Positions 33,516-40,976 of a stretch of DNA of 64,000 bases are shown here, piece after piece. Below the pieces are notes generated by a model, which was given only the letters and a program-made list of their open reading frames with translations, ran no database searches and was not told the DNA's origin. The position numbers and the translations under genes were made by a program. The number at the start of each line of letters is the position of its first letter. Positions within the stretch are counted from its first letter, which is position 1. The DNA lies in assembly GCF_036881715.1 (NCBI RefSeq), contig NZ_JBAKBF010000003.1, positions 248,001 through 312,000 of the forward strand. The letters are read 5' to 3'. The DNA comes from Pannonibacter anstelovis (GTDB lineage Bacteria; Pseudomonadota; Alphaproteobacteria; Rhizobiales; Stappiaceae).

Positions 33516-35146
33516 GGTCTGCCCTTGCCCTCCTCCTCCGGCAGCAGCAAGCCGAGGCTGAGCTGGGCAGATGTGTCTGCCGGGCGCTTGCGTCCTCTTC
33601 CGCCATCCCGTCCCCGGCGGGTGATGCCGGCCTTGCGGCTGCCGTGCTTCTCCTGAATGGTGTCTGCCGCCTTGTGGAATTCGCGGTCCTTGCGCAAGGA
33701 CCAGACCTTGTCTCGCGCCGCCCGTGCAGCCGCCACATGGTCCACCACCGGCATCGGATAGGCCTTGTCCAGCACGGCGCCTGCATTGGGTGCCTTCCAG
33801 GGCTCGTGCAGGAAGGCGTCCGGAATGGCGGCGAGTTCCGGCACCCAGCGGCGGATGAAGCGGCCGTCAGGGTCCTGATCGATGCCCTGTTTCACCGGAT
33901 TGTAGATGCGGATGGTGTTGATGCCCGTGGTGCCGGACTGCATCTGCACCTGAGGCCAGTGGATGCCGGGCTCATAGTCGGTAAAGCAGCGTGCAAGATG
34001 CTGCCCCGGCGTTCGCCAGTCGAGCCACAGGTGATAGCTGGAGACGGCCATCAGCATGGCGCGCATGCGGAAGTTCATCCATCCGGTGGCAAGGAGCGCC
34101 CGCATGGTGGCATCCACGAAGGGCAGGCCCGTTTCACCCTTCATCCAGGCCTCCAGCCGTGCCCGGTCCGGCTCACGCGGGCGCAGGCCGTCATGGGCGG
34201 GATGCAGATTGCTGACCTCGATGCGCGGCGCATCCTCCAGCTTCTGCATGAAGTGGCAGTGCCAGTGCAGCCGTGCGAGGAAGGAGCTGACGGCGCCGCG
34301 CCATGTGGCCGCACCCGGCGCATCCCCCGCAAGAACCAGCTGGTTCAGCCGGTCTTCCCCCCGCTGCGTAATTTCACGCAAGGAAAGCGTGCCGAAGGCG
34401 ATGTGAGGCGAGAGGCGGGAACAGACATCGAAGCCGGAAACAGGGCTCGACATGCCAGACCTGTAGGTTTTGCCGCGCCGGTGCAGGAAGCTCTCAAGAC
34501 AGGCAAGGCCCGCCTTGCGTCCGCCGGGCTGGCGCTGGGAGCAGGGATCCGGTGTAATGCCAAGACTTTCTGCCGGGGGCAGAGGACCGGGATCAATGGT
34601 GAGGCCAAGGCTTGCCAGCGGAATGAGCGGCGTTTCCGGCAGCAGGGGCTTGCGCATGTCATGGTCCCAGCGCGCGGCCCAGCCGTTACGGCTCGCCAGA
34701 CGGCGCACCACGCCAGTCTGGCGCGGCTCGTGCCAGGGGATGCCTTCGGCCCGTGCAAAGGCCTTCACCGCCAGATCGCGGCGGAAGGTCCAAAGGTTGC
34801 CGGTTTCCTCATGCGACCACAGGGCGGCAATGCCCCGCGCCCGGTGCAGCGCGGAAAGCACCGGCACCGCCTCACCCGTGCGGATGATCAGCGGCTGGCC
34901 CAGCCGGGCGAGCGCCTCCCGCAGCTCCTGAAGGCATTCGCGCAGGAAAGCAAACTGGCGGCCGGACATGTCCGGCTGCGCCCACAGACCCGGCTCCACG
35001 ATGTAAAGCGGCAGCACCGGCCCAAGACGGGCGGCCTCGAACAGAGGCTGATGATCAAAGGCGCGAAGGTCCCGCTTGAACCAGACAACCTGCAGGCCGG
35101 ACGGAAAGGAGGCGGGAAGGGCAGGGTGCATGACGGGAGCTGGCAA
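33512..35146 (-). CDS. Photolyase/cryptochrome family flavoprotein
   Basis: A 544-residue protein with an N-terminal photolyase antenna domain (VVWFKRDLRAFDHQPLFEA) and a C-terminal FAD-binding helical domain (SRLSPHIAFGTLSLREI, GETGLPFVDATMRAL, GWMNFRMRAM, IRRWVPEL). The region around the flavin reads GTTGINTIRIYNPVKQ instead of the class I DAxPYFRIFNP form, but the Asn facing the flavin is kept, so it belongs to a divergent bacterial subgroup. DNA repair with light is likely; a cryptochrome-like signalling role is the alternative. The C-terminus is a basic tail. It follows mmcB by 51 bases and overlaps the DUF2256 gene. Confidence 0.88.
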   Translation of the reverse strand: MPAPVMHPALPASFPSGLQVVWFKRDLRAFDHQPLFEAARLGPVLPLYIVEPGLWAQPDMSGRQFAFLRECLQELREALARLGQPLIIRTGEAVPVLSALHRARGIAALWSHEETGNLWTFRRDLAVKAFARAEGIPWHEPRQTGVVRRLASRNGWAARWDHDMRKPLLPETPLIPLASLGLTIDPGPLPPAESLGITPDPCSQRQPGGRKAGLACLESFLHRRGKTYRSGMSSPVSGFDVCSRLSPHIAFGTLSLREITQRGEDRLNQLVLAGDAPGAATWRGAVSSFLARLHWHCHFMQKLEDAPRIEVSNLHPAHDGLRPREPDRARLEAWMKGETGLPFVDATMRALLATGWMNFRMRAMLMAVSSYHLWLDWRTPGQHLARCFTDYEPGIHWPQVQMQSGTTGINTIRIYNPVKQGIDQDPDGRFIRRWVPELAAIPDAFLHEPWKAPNAGAVLDKAYPMPVVDHVAAARAARDKVWSLRKDREFHKAADTIQEKHGSRKAGITRRGRDGGRGRKRPADTSAQLSLGLLLPEEEGKGRP

Positions 35147-35197
35147 GGACGTGGTTACATGGGACTTTCCCTCTTACGCCAGCCCTTGCGCTAAGGA

Positions 35198-35707
35198 TCA
35201 GAGAACGCTGGCGATGGCTCTTGCGTCCGGGTCCAGGAGGTCATGCAGGCGCAGCGCGGCCTGACGGGCAAAGCGGGAGGTCACGGCCTTGCGCGTGGCG
35301 GCCGCCAGGGGATGGTGCGGGGCCTCGCGAAGGATATCGGCCGCATAGCCATCAGACAGGATCAGCCCGGCCTCTTGCGGGAAGATCTCCGCCGGCACAT
35401 CCACGTGGGTGGCGAAATAGAACCGGTCGCAATGGGCGCGGTAGTCCGGCCATTTGCTATCTGCCCTGAAATCCGCAATGGAGGATTTCACCTCGATGAT
35501 GATGAGCTCGTGCTTCGGGCCCAGTGCAATCAGGTCCGCCCGCCGCCCGGAGGCCAGCGTCAGCTCGGACAGGCAGGCAAAGCCCTGCAAGCGCATGAGC
35601 CGGGCCGCCCCGCGCCAGACCTTGAGCGCCGTTTCGGACTGGCGTCCGTCCGTCAGCGGGTCATCCAGGGCAATGCGGTTGGTATGGGCGAGGTCCAGCG
35701 GGTTCAT
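35198..35707 (-). CDS. mmcB: MmcB family DNA repair protein
   Basis: A 169-residue PD-(D/E)xK-fold protein. GRRADLIALGPKHELIIIEV followed by KSS gives the Asp ... ExK active-site pattern, and SKWPDYRAHCDRFYFATHVD is the family signature. In Caulobacter mmcB is an SOS gene whose loss sensitises cells to mitomycin C. The start is set at ATG 35707, not 35725, because a LexA box occupies 35717-35731. The photolyase and DUF2256 genes follow on the same strand, probably as one transcript. Confidence 0.9.
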   Translation of the reverse strand: MNPLDLAHTNRIALDDPLTDGRQSETALKVWRGAARLMRLQGFACLSELTLASGRRADLIALGPKHELIIIEVKSSIADFRADSKWPDYRAHCDRFYFATHVDVPAEIFPQEAGLILSDGYAADILREAPHHPLAAATRKAVTSRFARQAALRLHDLLDPDARAIASVL

Positions 35708-35716
35708 CCCTTGAAT

Positions 35717-35731
35717 GTTCCGCATTTGTTC
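35717..35731. promoter_or_regulatory. LexA (SOS) box GTTC-N7-GTTC before mmcB
   Basis: GTTC at 35717-35720 and GTTC at 35728-35731 with a 7-base spacer match the alphaproteobacterial LexA consensus exactly. It ends 10 bases before the mmcB start, a position where bound repressor would block transcription. This agrees with the SOS control of mmcB reported in Caulobacter. Confidence 0.75.
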
Positions 35732-35758
35732 GGGAAATGCAAGGTCAGTTCCTGTATT

Positions 35759-36886
35759 TCAGCTTTCCGGCAGGTTGGTGCCAAGCTCTTCCGCCAGCGC
35801 CAGAACCTTTGCGTCATGGGGCATCTGCACGGCGAGAGACCTCAGCAGGTCCGCCGCTGCCTCCTGTCTTCCAAGATCCGCCATCCAGCGGATGCGGGCG
35901 AGCGTCAGGTCCTTGCGCCAGCGCTTGGGCAGAGCGGCAAGGCCGGGATGGCCGGCAATCTGCGCCTCGGCCTGTGTGATCAGGGCAAGGGCGGATTCCA
36001 GATCTGCGCGCGCGGCAGCTGCATCCGCCCTGAGGCGCAGGAGGCCAATGTGGTCCGGGGCGAGGCCTGCCAGATGCAGAAGATCTGCTTCCTCGGGCAC
36101 GGCGCCTTGCGCGAAGAGTTCGGCGGCCTGCGAGAAGCCGGCATGAAACGCGGGCGGCAGCGGCTGCAGCAGATCACGGGCGGCCAGTTCCGCCGCCGGA
36201 TCGCGCTCAAAGGTGCGGATGATCTTGCGGATGACGTTCAGCGCATAGAGGTGGTCATGGCTGGCATGGCAGGATGCCAGTTCATACACGTGGACACCAG
36301 CCATCGCCGGGACCTCTGCCTTGCGGCTCAGCACCCGCGCCGCACCTGCCGCATCTGCGGCATCGAAATGGCCGAAGTAGAGATGCAGCGGATGGGCGGG
36401 CGGGGTTTCCAGCCGCGCGAACTCCGGTGCAAGCGCCAGTGCCTCTGCCGGTGTGCCGGGTGAGGCAAGGCCATAATCCGCGCTCTGGGTGCCGGGCCGT
36501 CCGGGCTCCAGCTCCGGACCGAAGCTGTGCACCTCACCATCTCCCCGGCGCAAGCCCGCCGCCAGCGCCGCATGGCCGCCCATGGACGAGCCATAGTGGA
36601 TGATCCGCGAAGGCTTTGCCTGTGCAATGGCAGCATCAATCGCCGCATCGACTGCCTCCGTCTGCCCTTCATACCAGCGCCAGCGCAGGTCGTTGAGGAA
36701 GAGGCAGGCGTGGCGCGTGTCCATGAACAGCCGTTCCAGCCCGAACCGGCCTTCGGGCACGCGCACCTGCGAGTAGACGACGGCCAGAATGCCGCTCCCG
36801 CCGTTCTGCGGGCCAGATACAAACCGCTGCCGCAGACTCGTCTCGGGCGGTTCTTGGGAGCGTATGGGCTGGGGCATCTGTTCCAT
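35759..36886 (-). CDS. Alpha/beta-hydrolase-like protein with helical repeat C-terminus, unassigned
   Basis: A 375-residue cytoplasmic-looking protein (no signal peptide or span). The N-terminal half has a nucleophile-elbow motif GSSMGG preceded by an IIHY strand, as in alpha/beta hydrolases, and His-containing segments CHASHDHLYALN after it. The C-terminal half is made of Ala/Leu-rich helices (AELFAQGAVPEEADLLHLAG onward; LARIRWMADLGRQEAAADLL) that look like TPR-type repeats. The function is unknown. Its stop lies 51 bases upstream of the mmcB start on the same strand, with the LexA box between, so it is outside the SOS unit. Confidence 0.65.
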   Translation of the reverse strand: MEQMPQPIRSQEPPETSLRQRFVSGPQNGGSGILAVVYSQVRVPEGRFGLERLFMDTRHACLFLNDLRWRWYEGQTEAVDAAIDAAIAQAKPSRIIHYGSSMGGHAALAAGLRRGDGEVHSFGPELEPGRPGTQSADYGLASPGTPAEALALAPEFARLETPPAHPLHLYFGHFDAADAAGAARVLSRKAEVPAMAGVHVYELASCHASHDHLYALNVIRKIIRTFERDPAAELAARDLLQPLPPAFHAGFSQAAELFAQGAVPEEADLLHLAGLAPDHIGLLRLRADAAAARADLESALALITQAEAQIAGHPGLAALPKRWRKDLTLARIRWMADLGRQEAAADLLRSLAVQMPHDAKVLALAEELGTNLPES

Positions 36887-36985
36887 GGCCGCGACCCTTG
36901 CCCGGGCGATGTGCGGAAGGCAAGCGAAAGGTGGACTGGGACAGACAAGGCGCCATGGCAGCTTGCCGGCGAATCCGCAGCCCCT

Positions 36986-37117
36986 CCATCGTCATCCCGG
37001 CCCCCGAGCCGGGACCGGTGAGCCGGGGTACAAGTTGCTTGCCCCAAAAGGCATAACCGGGAAACCGTGGTTCACCGGCCCCGGATCTCCGCTGCGCTTC
37101 GTCCGGGGTGACGATGG
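36986..37117. repeat. Palindromic intergenic element (about 132 bp)
   Basis: The outer 15-base arms (36986-37000 and 37103-37117) are inverted copies with 14 of 15 matches (CCATCGTCATCCCGG against CCGGGGTGACGATGG). Inner GC-rich segments (CCCGAGCCGGG; ATCTCCGCTGCGCTTCGTCC) resemble extragenic palindromes that are common in alphaproteobacterial genomes. It fills most of the gap between the hydrolase and SulP genes. Only one copy is in this window. Confidence 0.6.
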
Positions 37118-37146
37118 AAAAGCTGAGGATTGAGCTCCCCCCCCCT

Positions 37147-38931
37147 TCAAATCTCCGGCCCGTCCCACAGCGTGCTCATGGCGCGGCGTTTGGGGTGGCG
37201 GGATTCGGAGAGGTGGGCGGTTTCGGGGTCAAGGCTGCACAGAGCGTCATACTGGGTCAGGAACACCTGGCCCGTAAGGTGCTGGGCGAAATCGGTGCGG
37301 TTCAGCCGGTCCATCACCGGGCCCTTCACCTCTGACAGGTGGAAGGTCACACCGGAATCCTTCAGCCGCCGGTTCAGCTCCTCAAGACTTTCGAAGGCGC
37401 TGGCGTCGATCACGTTGACGGCGGTGCACATCAGCACCACGTGGCGGATCGCCGGGCGCTCGGCCACCAGTTCCAGAATGCGGTCTTCCAGATAGCGGCT
37501 GTTGGCAAAATAAAGGCTCTCATCAACGCGGACGGTCAGCACCGTGCTGCCGGTCACCACCTTGTGGCGGCGCACATTGCGGAAGTGCTCCGTGCCCGGA
37601 ACAATGCCGACGACAGCCATGTGCGGGCGGCTGGTGCGGAACAGATAAAGCAGCACCGACAGCACAACACCGGTAGTAACGCCTGTTTCCACCCCCACCA
37701 GCAAGGTGACGAGGATGGTGGCAGCCATGGCGGCAAAATCGCTGCGCGAATAGATGAAGGTTCGGCGGAGGGCCGGAAAATCCACCAGCGACAGAACCGC
37801 AACGATGATGGTGGCGGCAAGCGTGGCCTGGGGCAAATGGGCGAGCAGCGGCGTCAGGAACAGGGTGGCCAGTGCTATGCCCGCGGCGGTATAGGCGCCT
37901 GCCGCGGGGGTTTCGGCGCCTGCATCGAAATTGACGACCGAGCGGGCGAAGCCGCCAGTTACCGGATAGCCCCCAGAGATGGCCGAGGCCACATTGGACG
38001 CGCCAAGTCCGATCAGCTCCTGATCCGGCAGGATGCGCTGGCGCTTCTTGGCGGCGAGGGTCTGCGCCACGGAAACCGATTCCACGAAACCGATGACGGA
38101 GATGAGCAGGGCTGGGCCCAGAAGGTCCAGCCAGAGCTGCGCCTCGAAGGGTGGCAGCACGGGCTTGGGCAACCCGCCCGGAATATGGCCGACAAGCTTC
38201 ACCCCCGCATCACCGAGATTGAAGGCGGCTGCGAGCGTGGTCGTCACGGCGACCGCTGCAACGGGACCCGCCTTGGCAATGCTGTCCGCGAGCCTTGGCT
38301 TCAATCCGGCACGGATCAGAAGCGGCTTCAGCCCCTTGCGCACCCAGAACAGGAAACCGATGGCCGGAATGCCGATGGCAAGCGTGATGAGATTGATCTG
38401 GCCCAGATTGGCGGCAAGCGATGAACCAATTTCCACCAGCGTGGTGCCGCCGCCCGGCACGCCGAGAATGTGTTTCAGCTGGCTGGCGGCAATCAGCAGG
38501 CCCGAGGCGGTGATGAAACCGGAGATCACCGGATGCGACAGGAGATTGGCGAGAAAACCGAGGCGGAACAGGCCCATAACGATGAGAATGAGCCCGGACA
38601 GGAAGGCAAGCGCAATGGCCGCGCCCAGATATTCCGCCGTGCCCTGCGCCGTCAGCTCACCCACGGCAGAGGCAGTCATCAGCGACACCACCGCCACCGG
38701 TCCGACCGCCAGCGCCCGGCTGGTGCCGAAGATGGCATAGGCCACCAGCGGCAGGATGGAGGCATAGAGCCCCACCTCTGCCGGCAACCCCGCCAGCAGC
38801 GCATAGGCCAGCGACTGCGGGATCAGCATGATCGTCACGATCAACGCAGCGATGAGATCATTCGTAGCCGCCGCCCGGTCATAGGTGCGGCCCCAATCAA
38901 GGATCGGAAGATAGCGCTGAAGCCGGTTCAT
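37147..38931 (-). CDS. SulP family anion transporter with STAS domain
   Basis: A 594-residue inner-membrane permease of the SLC26/SulP family, likely taking up sulfate or bicarbonate. Twelve or more membrane spans occupy residues about 25-420, with QSLAYALLAGLPAEVGLYAS near the N-terminus as family signature. A STAS domain follows (about 445-565: TVLTVRVDESLYFANSRYLE, VVLMCTAVNVIDASAFESLE). The sulfur-related genes just upstream on the same strand suggest sulfate or sulfite, but substrates of this family are hard to predict. Confidence 0.92.
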   Translation of the reverse strand: MNRLQRYLPILDWGRTYDRAAATNDLIAALIVTIMLIPQSLAYALLAGLPAEVGLYASILPLVAYAIFGTSRALAVGPVAVVSLMTASAVGELTAQGTAEYLGAAIALAFLSGLILIVMGLFRLGFLANLLSHPVISGFITASGLLIAASQLKHILGVPGGGTTLVEIGSSLAANLGQINLITLAIGIPAIGFLFWVRKGLKPLLIRAGLKPRLADSIAKAGPVAAVAVTTTLAAAFNLGDAGVKLVGHIPGGLPKPVLPPFEAQLWLDLLGPALLISVIGFVESVSVAQTLAAKKRQRILPDQELIGLGASNVASAISGGYPVTGGFARSVVNFDAGAETPAAGAYTAAGIALATLFLTPLLAHLPQATLAATIIVAVLSLVDFPALRRTFIYSRSDFAAMAATILVTLLVGVETGVTTGVVLSVLLYLFRTSRPHMAVVGIVPGTEHFRNVRRHKVVTGSTVLTVRVDESLYFANSRYLEDRILELVAERPAIRHVVLMCTAVNVIDASAFESLEELNRRLKDSGVTFHLSEVKGPVMDRLNRTDFAQHLTGQVFLTQYDALCSLDPETAHLSESRHPKRRAMSTLWDGPEI

Positions 38932-39056
38932 TCAGGGTCTTTCTGGAGGAGGAGACGGAAGCGGAGAACAGGTCTTTGGCTGGCGCGGCGCCAAGATTGC
39001 TCCGGGCCGCGGTCAAGACGCTCGTTACCCCCTGAGGTTGGAACCGGGGCTCCCCC

Positions 39057-39950
39057 TCAAAGCCCGTTGACCGGAACCTTGAGGAAGGTCTTGCCGCTTT
39101 CGTCTGCGGGAGGGAGCTGGCCGGCGCGCATGTTGACCTGCAGCGAGGGGATGATCAGCTTCGGCATGTCAAGCTCGGCATCCCTGGCCGTGCGGAAGGC
39201 GATGAATTCCTCGCGCGTCTTGCCGCCGCCCACATGGATGTTATGCGCCTTTTCCTCACCGACGGTGGTCTCCCACTGGATGTCGCGGCCATTGGGGCCG
39301 TAGTCGTGGCACATGAACAGGCGCATTTCATCCGGCAGGGCAAGCACCTTCTGGATGGAATCATAGAGCGTGCCCGCATCCCCGCCGGGAAAATCGGCAC
39401 GGGCCGAGCCGCCGTCGGGCATGAACAGGGTGTCCCCCACAAAGGCGGCATTGCCCATCACATGTGTCATGCAGGCCGGCGTGTGGCCGGGGGTGTAGAT
39501 GGCAAAGCAGGTCATGCTGCCGACCTGATAGGCATCCCCGTCCTCGAACAGCCGGTCAAACTGGCTGCCGTCGCGCTGGAACTCGGTGCCTTCGTTGAAG
39601 ATCTTGCCGAAGGTTTCCTGCACCACGGTGATCTGGCTGCCGATACCCAGATTTCCGCCCAGCTTGCCCTGGATGTAAGGCGCGGCGGACAGGTGGTCGG
39701 CGTGGACATGGGTCTCGATCAGCCATTCTACCCTGAGGCCGTTCTCCTCGACGAAGCGGATGATCTGGTCAGCCGAAACATAGCTGATCCGTCCGGCGGC
39801 ATAGTCGATGTCCATGACGCTGTCGATGATGGCGCAGGCCTCGGAAGCCGGGTCCTTCACCACATAGCTGATGGTGTTGGTCAGCGGATCAAAGAAGGCG
39901 GTGACCTCAGGGCTCACCGTCATGTCAACCGGATAGGACTGCGTGCTCAT
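39057..39950 (-). CDS. MBL-fold hydrolase, persulfide dioxygenase-like (Blh type)
   Basis: Metallo-beta-lactamase fold protein of 297 residues resembling ETHE1/Blh enzymes that oxidise glutathione persulfide to sulfite. The metal motif is THVHADH, followed by the family GHTPACMTH, FVGDTLFMPD and CHDYGPNG. In Agrobacterium and Xylella the Blh protein belongs to a BigR-controlled hydrogen sulfide detoxification operon together with YeeE/YedE transporters; the same company is seen here. No rhodanese domain is fused. It is the third gene of the unit, 22 bases after the DUF6691 gene. Confidence 0.88.
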   Translation of the reverse strand: MSTQSYPVDMTVSPEVTAFFDPLTNTISYVVKDPASEACAIIDSVMDIDYAAGRISYVSADQIIRFVEENGLRVEWLIETHVHADHLSAAPYIQGKLGGNLGIGSQITVVQETFGKIFNEGTEFQRDGSQFDRLFEDGDAYQVGSMTCFAIYTPGHTPACMTHVMGNAAFVGDTLFMPDGGSARADFPGGDAGTLYDSIQKVLALPDEMRLFMCHDYGPNGRDIQWETTVGEEKAHNIHVGGGKTREEFIAFRTARDAELDMPKLIIPSLQVNMRAGQLPPADESGKTFLKVPVNGL

Positions 39951-39972
39951 GGTGTTCTCCTGAGGTCTCAGG

Positions 39973-40431
39973 TCATTTGCCGGATGCCAGCTTCGAATGC
40001 ATCAGCTTTGGCTGCCTCTGCAGCGTGCCAATGGCACGGGCAGCCAGCATGCCCGCAACAATGGCAGCAAAGGCGATCCACGGCTCACTCTGGCCAAGCC
40101 CGAGCGCGGGCACAAGGCCGCCAGGGCAAAAACCGGACAGGCCCCAGCCGATGCCAAAGACGGCCGCGCCGCCGGTGAGCTTCAAATCGATATCCTTGCG
40201 GGTTGGCACCAGATAGCGCGGGGCCAGCAGCGGTGCGCCGCCCTTGCGGAAGAGGATCTGATAGCCGATGGCGGTGACGGTCAGGGCGCCGCCCATGACA
40301 AAGGCAAGGCTGGGGTCCCAGGTTCCGGCAATGTCAAAGAAGTTCAGGACCTTGGCCGGGTTGGCCATGCCTGACAGAAGGATGCCGAGGCCAAAGACGA
40401 GGCCGATCACAAAGGCAGAAACAATAAGCAT
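39973..40431 (-). CDS. YeeE/YedE half-transporter (DUF6691)
   Basis: A 152-residue membrane protein with about four spans and the family motif GWGLSGFCPGGLVPAL, in which the Cys is conserved. Full-length YeeE/TsuA proteins move thiosulfate or related sulfur species; here the two halves are separate genes, this being the second half. It lies 5 bases after the first half and is probably its partner in one complex. Confidence 0.9.
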   Translation of the reverse strand: MLIVSAFVIGLVFGLGILLSGMANPAKVLNFFDIAGTWDPSLAFVMGGALTVTAIGYQILFRKGGAPLLAPRYLVPTRKDIDLKLTGGAAVFGIGWGLSGFCPGGLVPALGLGQSEPWIAFAAIVAGMLAARAIGTLQRQPKLMHSKLASGK

Positions 40432-40436
40432 GAGCC

Positions 40437-40868
40437 TCAGCCTCCGAGGACATGGCGGACAAGGAAGACGGTGACTGCACCGGTGGCCATGAAGGTCAGC
40501 GTGGCAGCGATGGAGCGGGCGGAGAGGCGCGACAGGCCGCAGACCCCGTGGCCGCTGGTGCAGCCGGAGCCGAAGGTGGCGCCGATGCCTACCAGAAATC
40601 CGCCGGCCACCAGTGCAAGTGTGGACACCGGTACGCTGATCTGCGGCATGCTGCCGGTCGCGGCCATGGCGGTGATGGGAGCGGCGATCATGCCGGCGAT
40701 GAAGGCAATGCGCCAGCCCCGGTCACTTTCGCCCGAACCCGGCAGAAATCCGCCCAGAATGCCGGTGATTCCGGCAATGCGGCCATGTACGGCCATCAGG
40801 GCAACGGCGGCAAGACCGATGAGTGCGCCCCCTGCAAGAGACAGGAGCGGCGTGAATTCGGTTGGCAT
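40437..40868 (-). CDS. YeeE/YedE half-transporter, first half
   Basis: A 143-residue membrane protein with about four spans and the motif GSGCTSGHGVCGLSRLS, with the two Cys that line the thiosulfate path in YeeE-type proteins. ATG 40868 is chosen because GAGAGGGTC lies before it; an in-frame start at 40922 would run into the operator repeats. It is the first gene of the sulfur unit. Confidence 0.9.
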   Translation of the reverse strand: MPTEFTPLLSLAGGALIGLAAVALMAVHGRIAGITGILGGFLPGSGESDRGWRIAFIAGMIAAPITAMAATGSMPQISVPVSTLALVAGGFLVGIGATFGSGCTSGHGVCGLSRLSARSIAATLTFMATGAVTVFLVRHVLGG

Positions 40869-40916
40869 TCTGACCCTCTCTTCATATGCCTGAAGGCGGC
40901 CGAAAACAGCCGCTTG

Positions 40917-40976
40917 TTTCATACATAAGAAACTAGCCGGCCCATGCCAAGACGTATTTTCAATTAAATGAAACTA
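40917..40976. promoter_or_regulatory. Two direct copies of TTTCA-N7-GAAACTA before the sulfur operon
   Basis: Copy one is at 40917-40935 and copy two at 40958-40976; they start 41 bases apart, about four turns of the helix. Each has a partly symmetric core (TTTC ... GAAA). The second overlaps the stop codon of the neighbouring gene. ArsR-type sulfide sensors such as BigR/SqrR bind AT-rich symmetric sites at just this place in related operons, but no such regulator gene is in the window. Confidence 0.5.
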
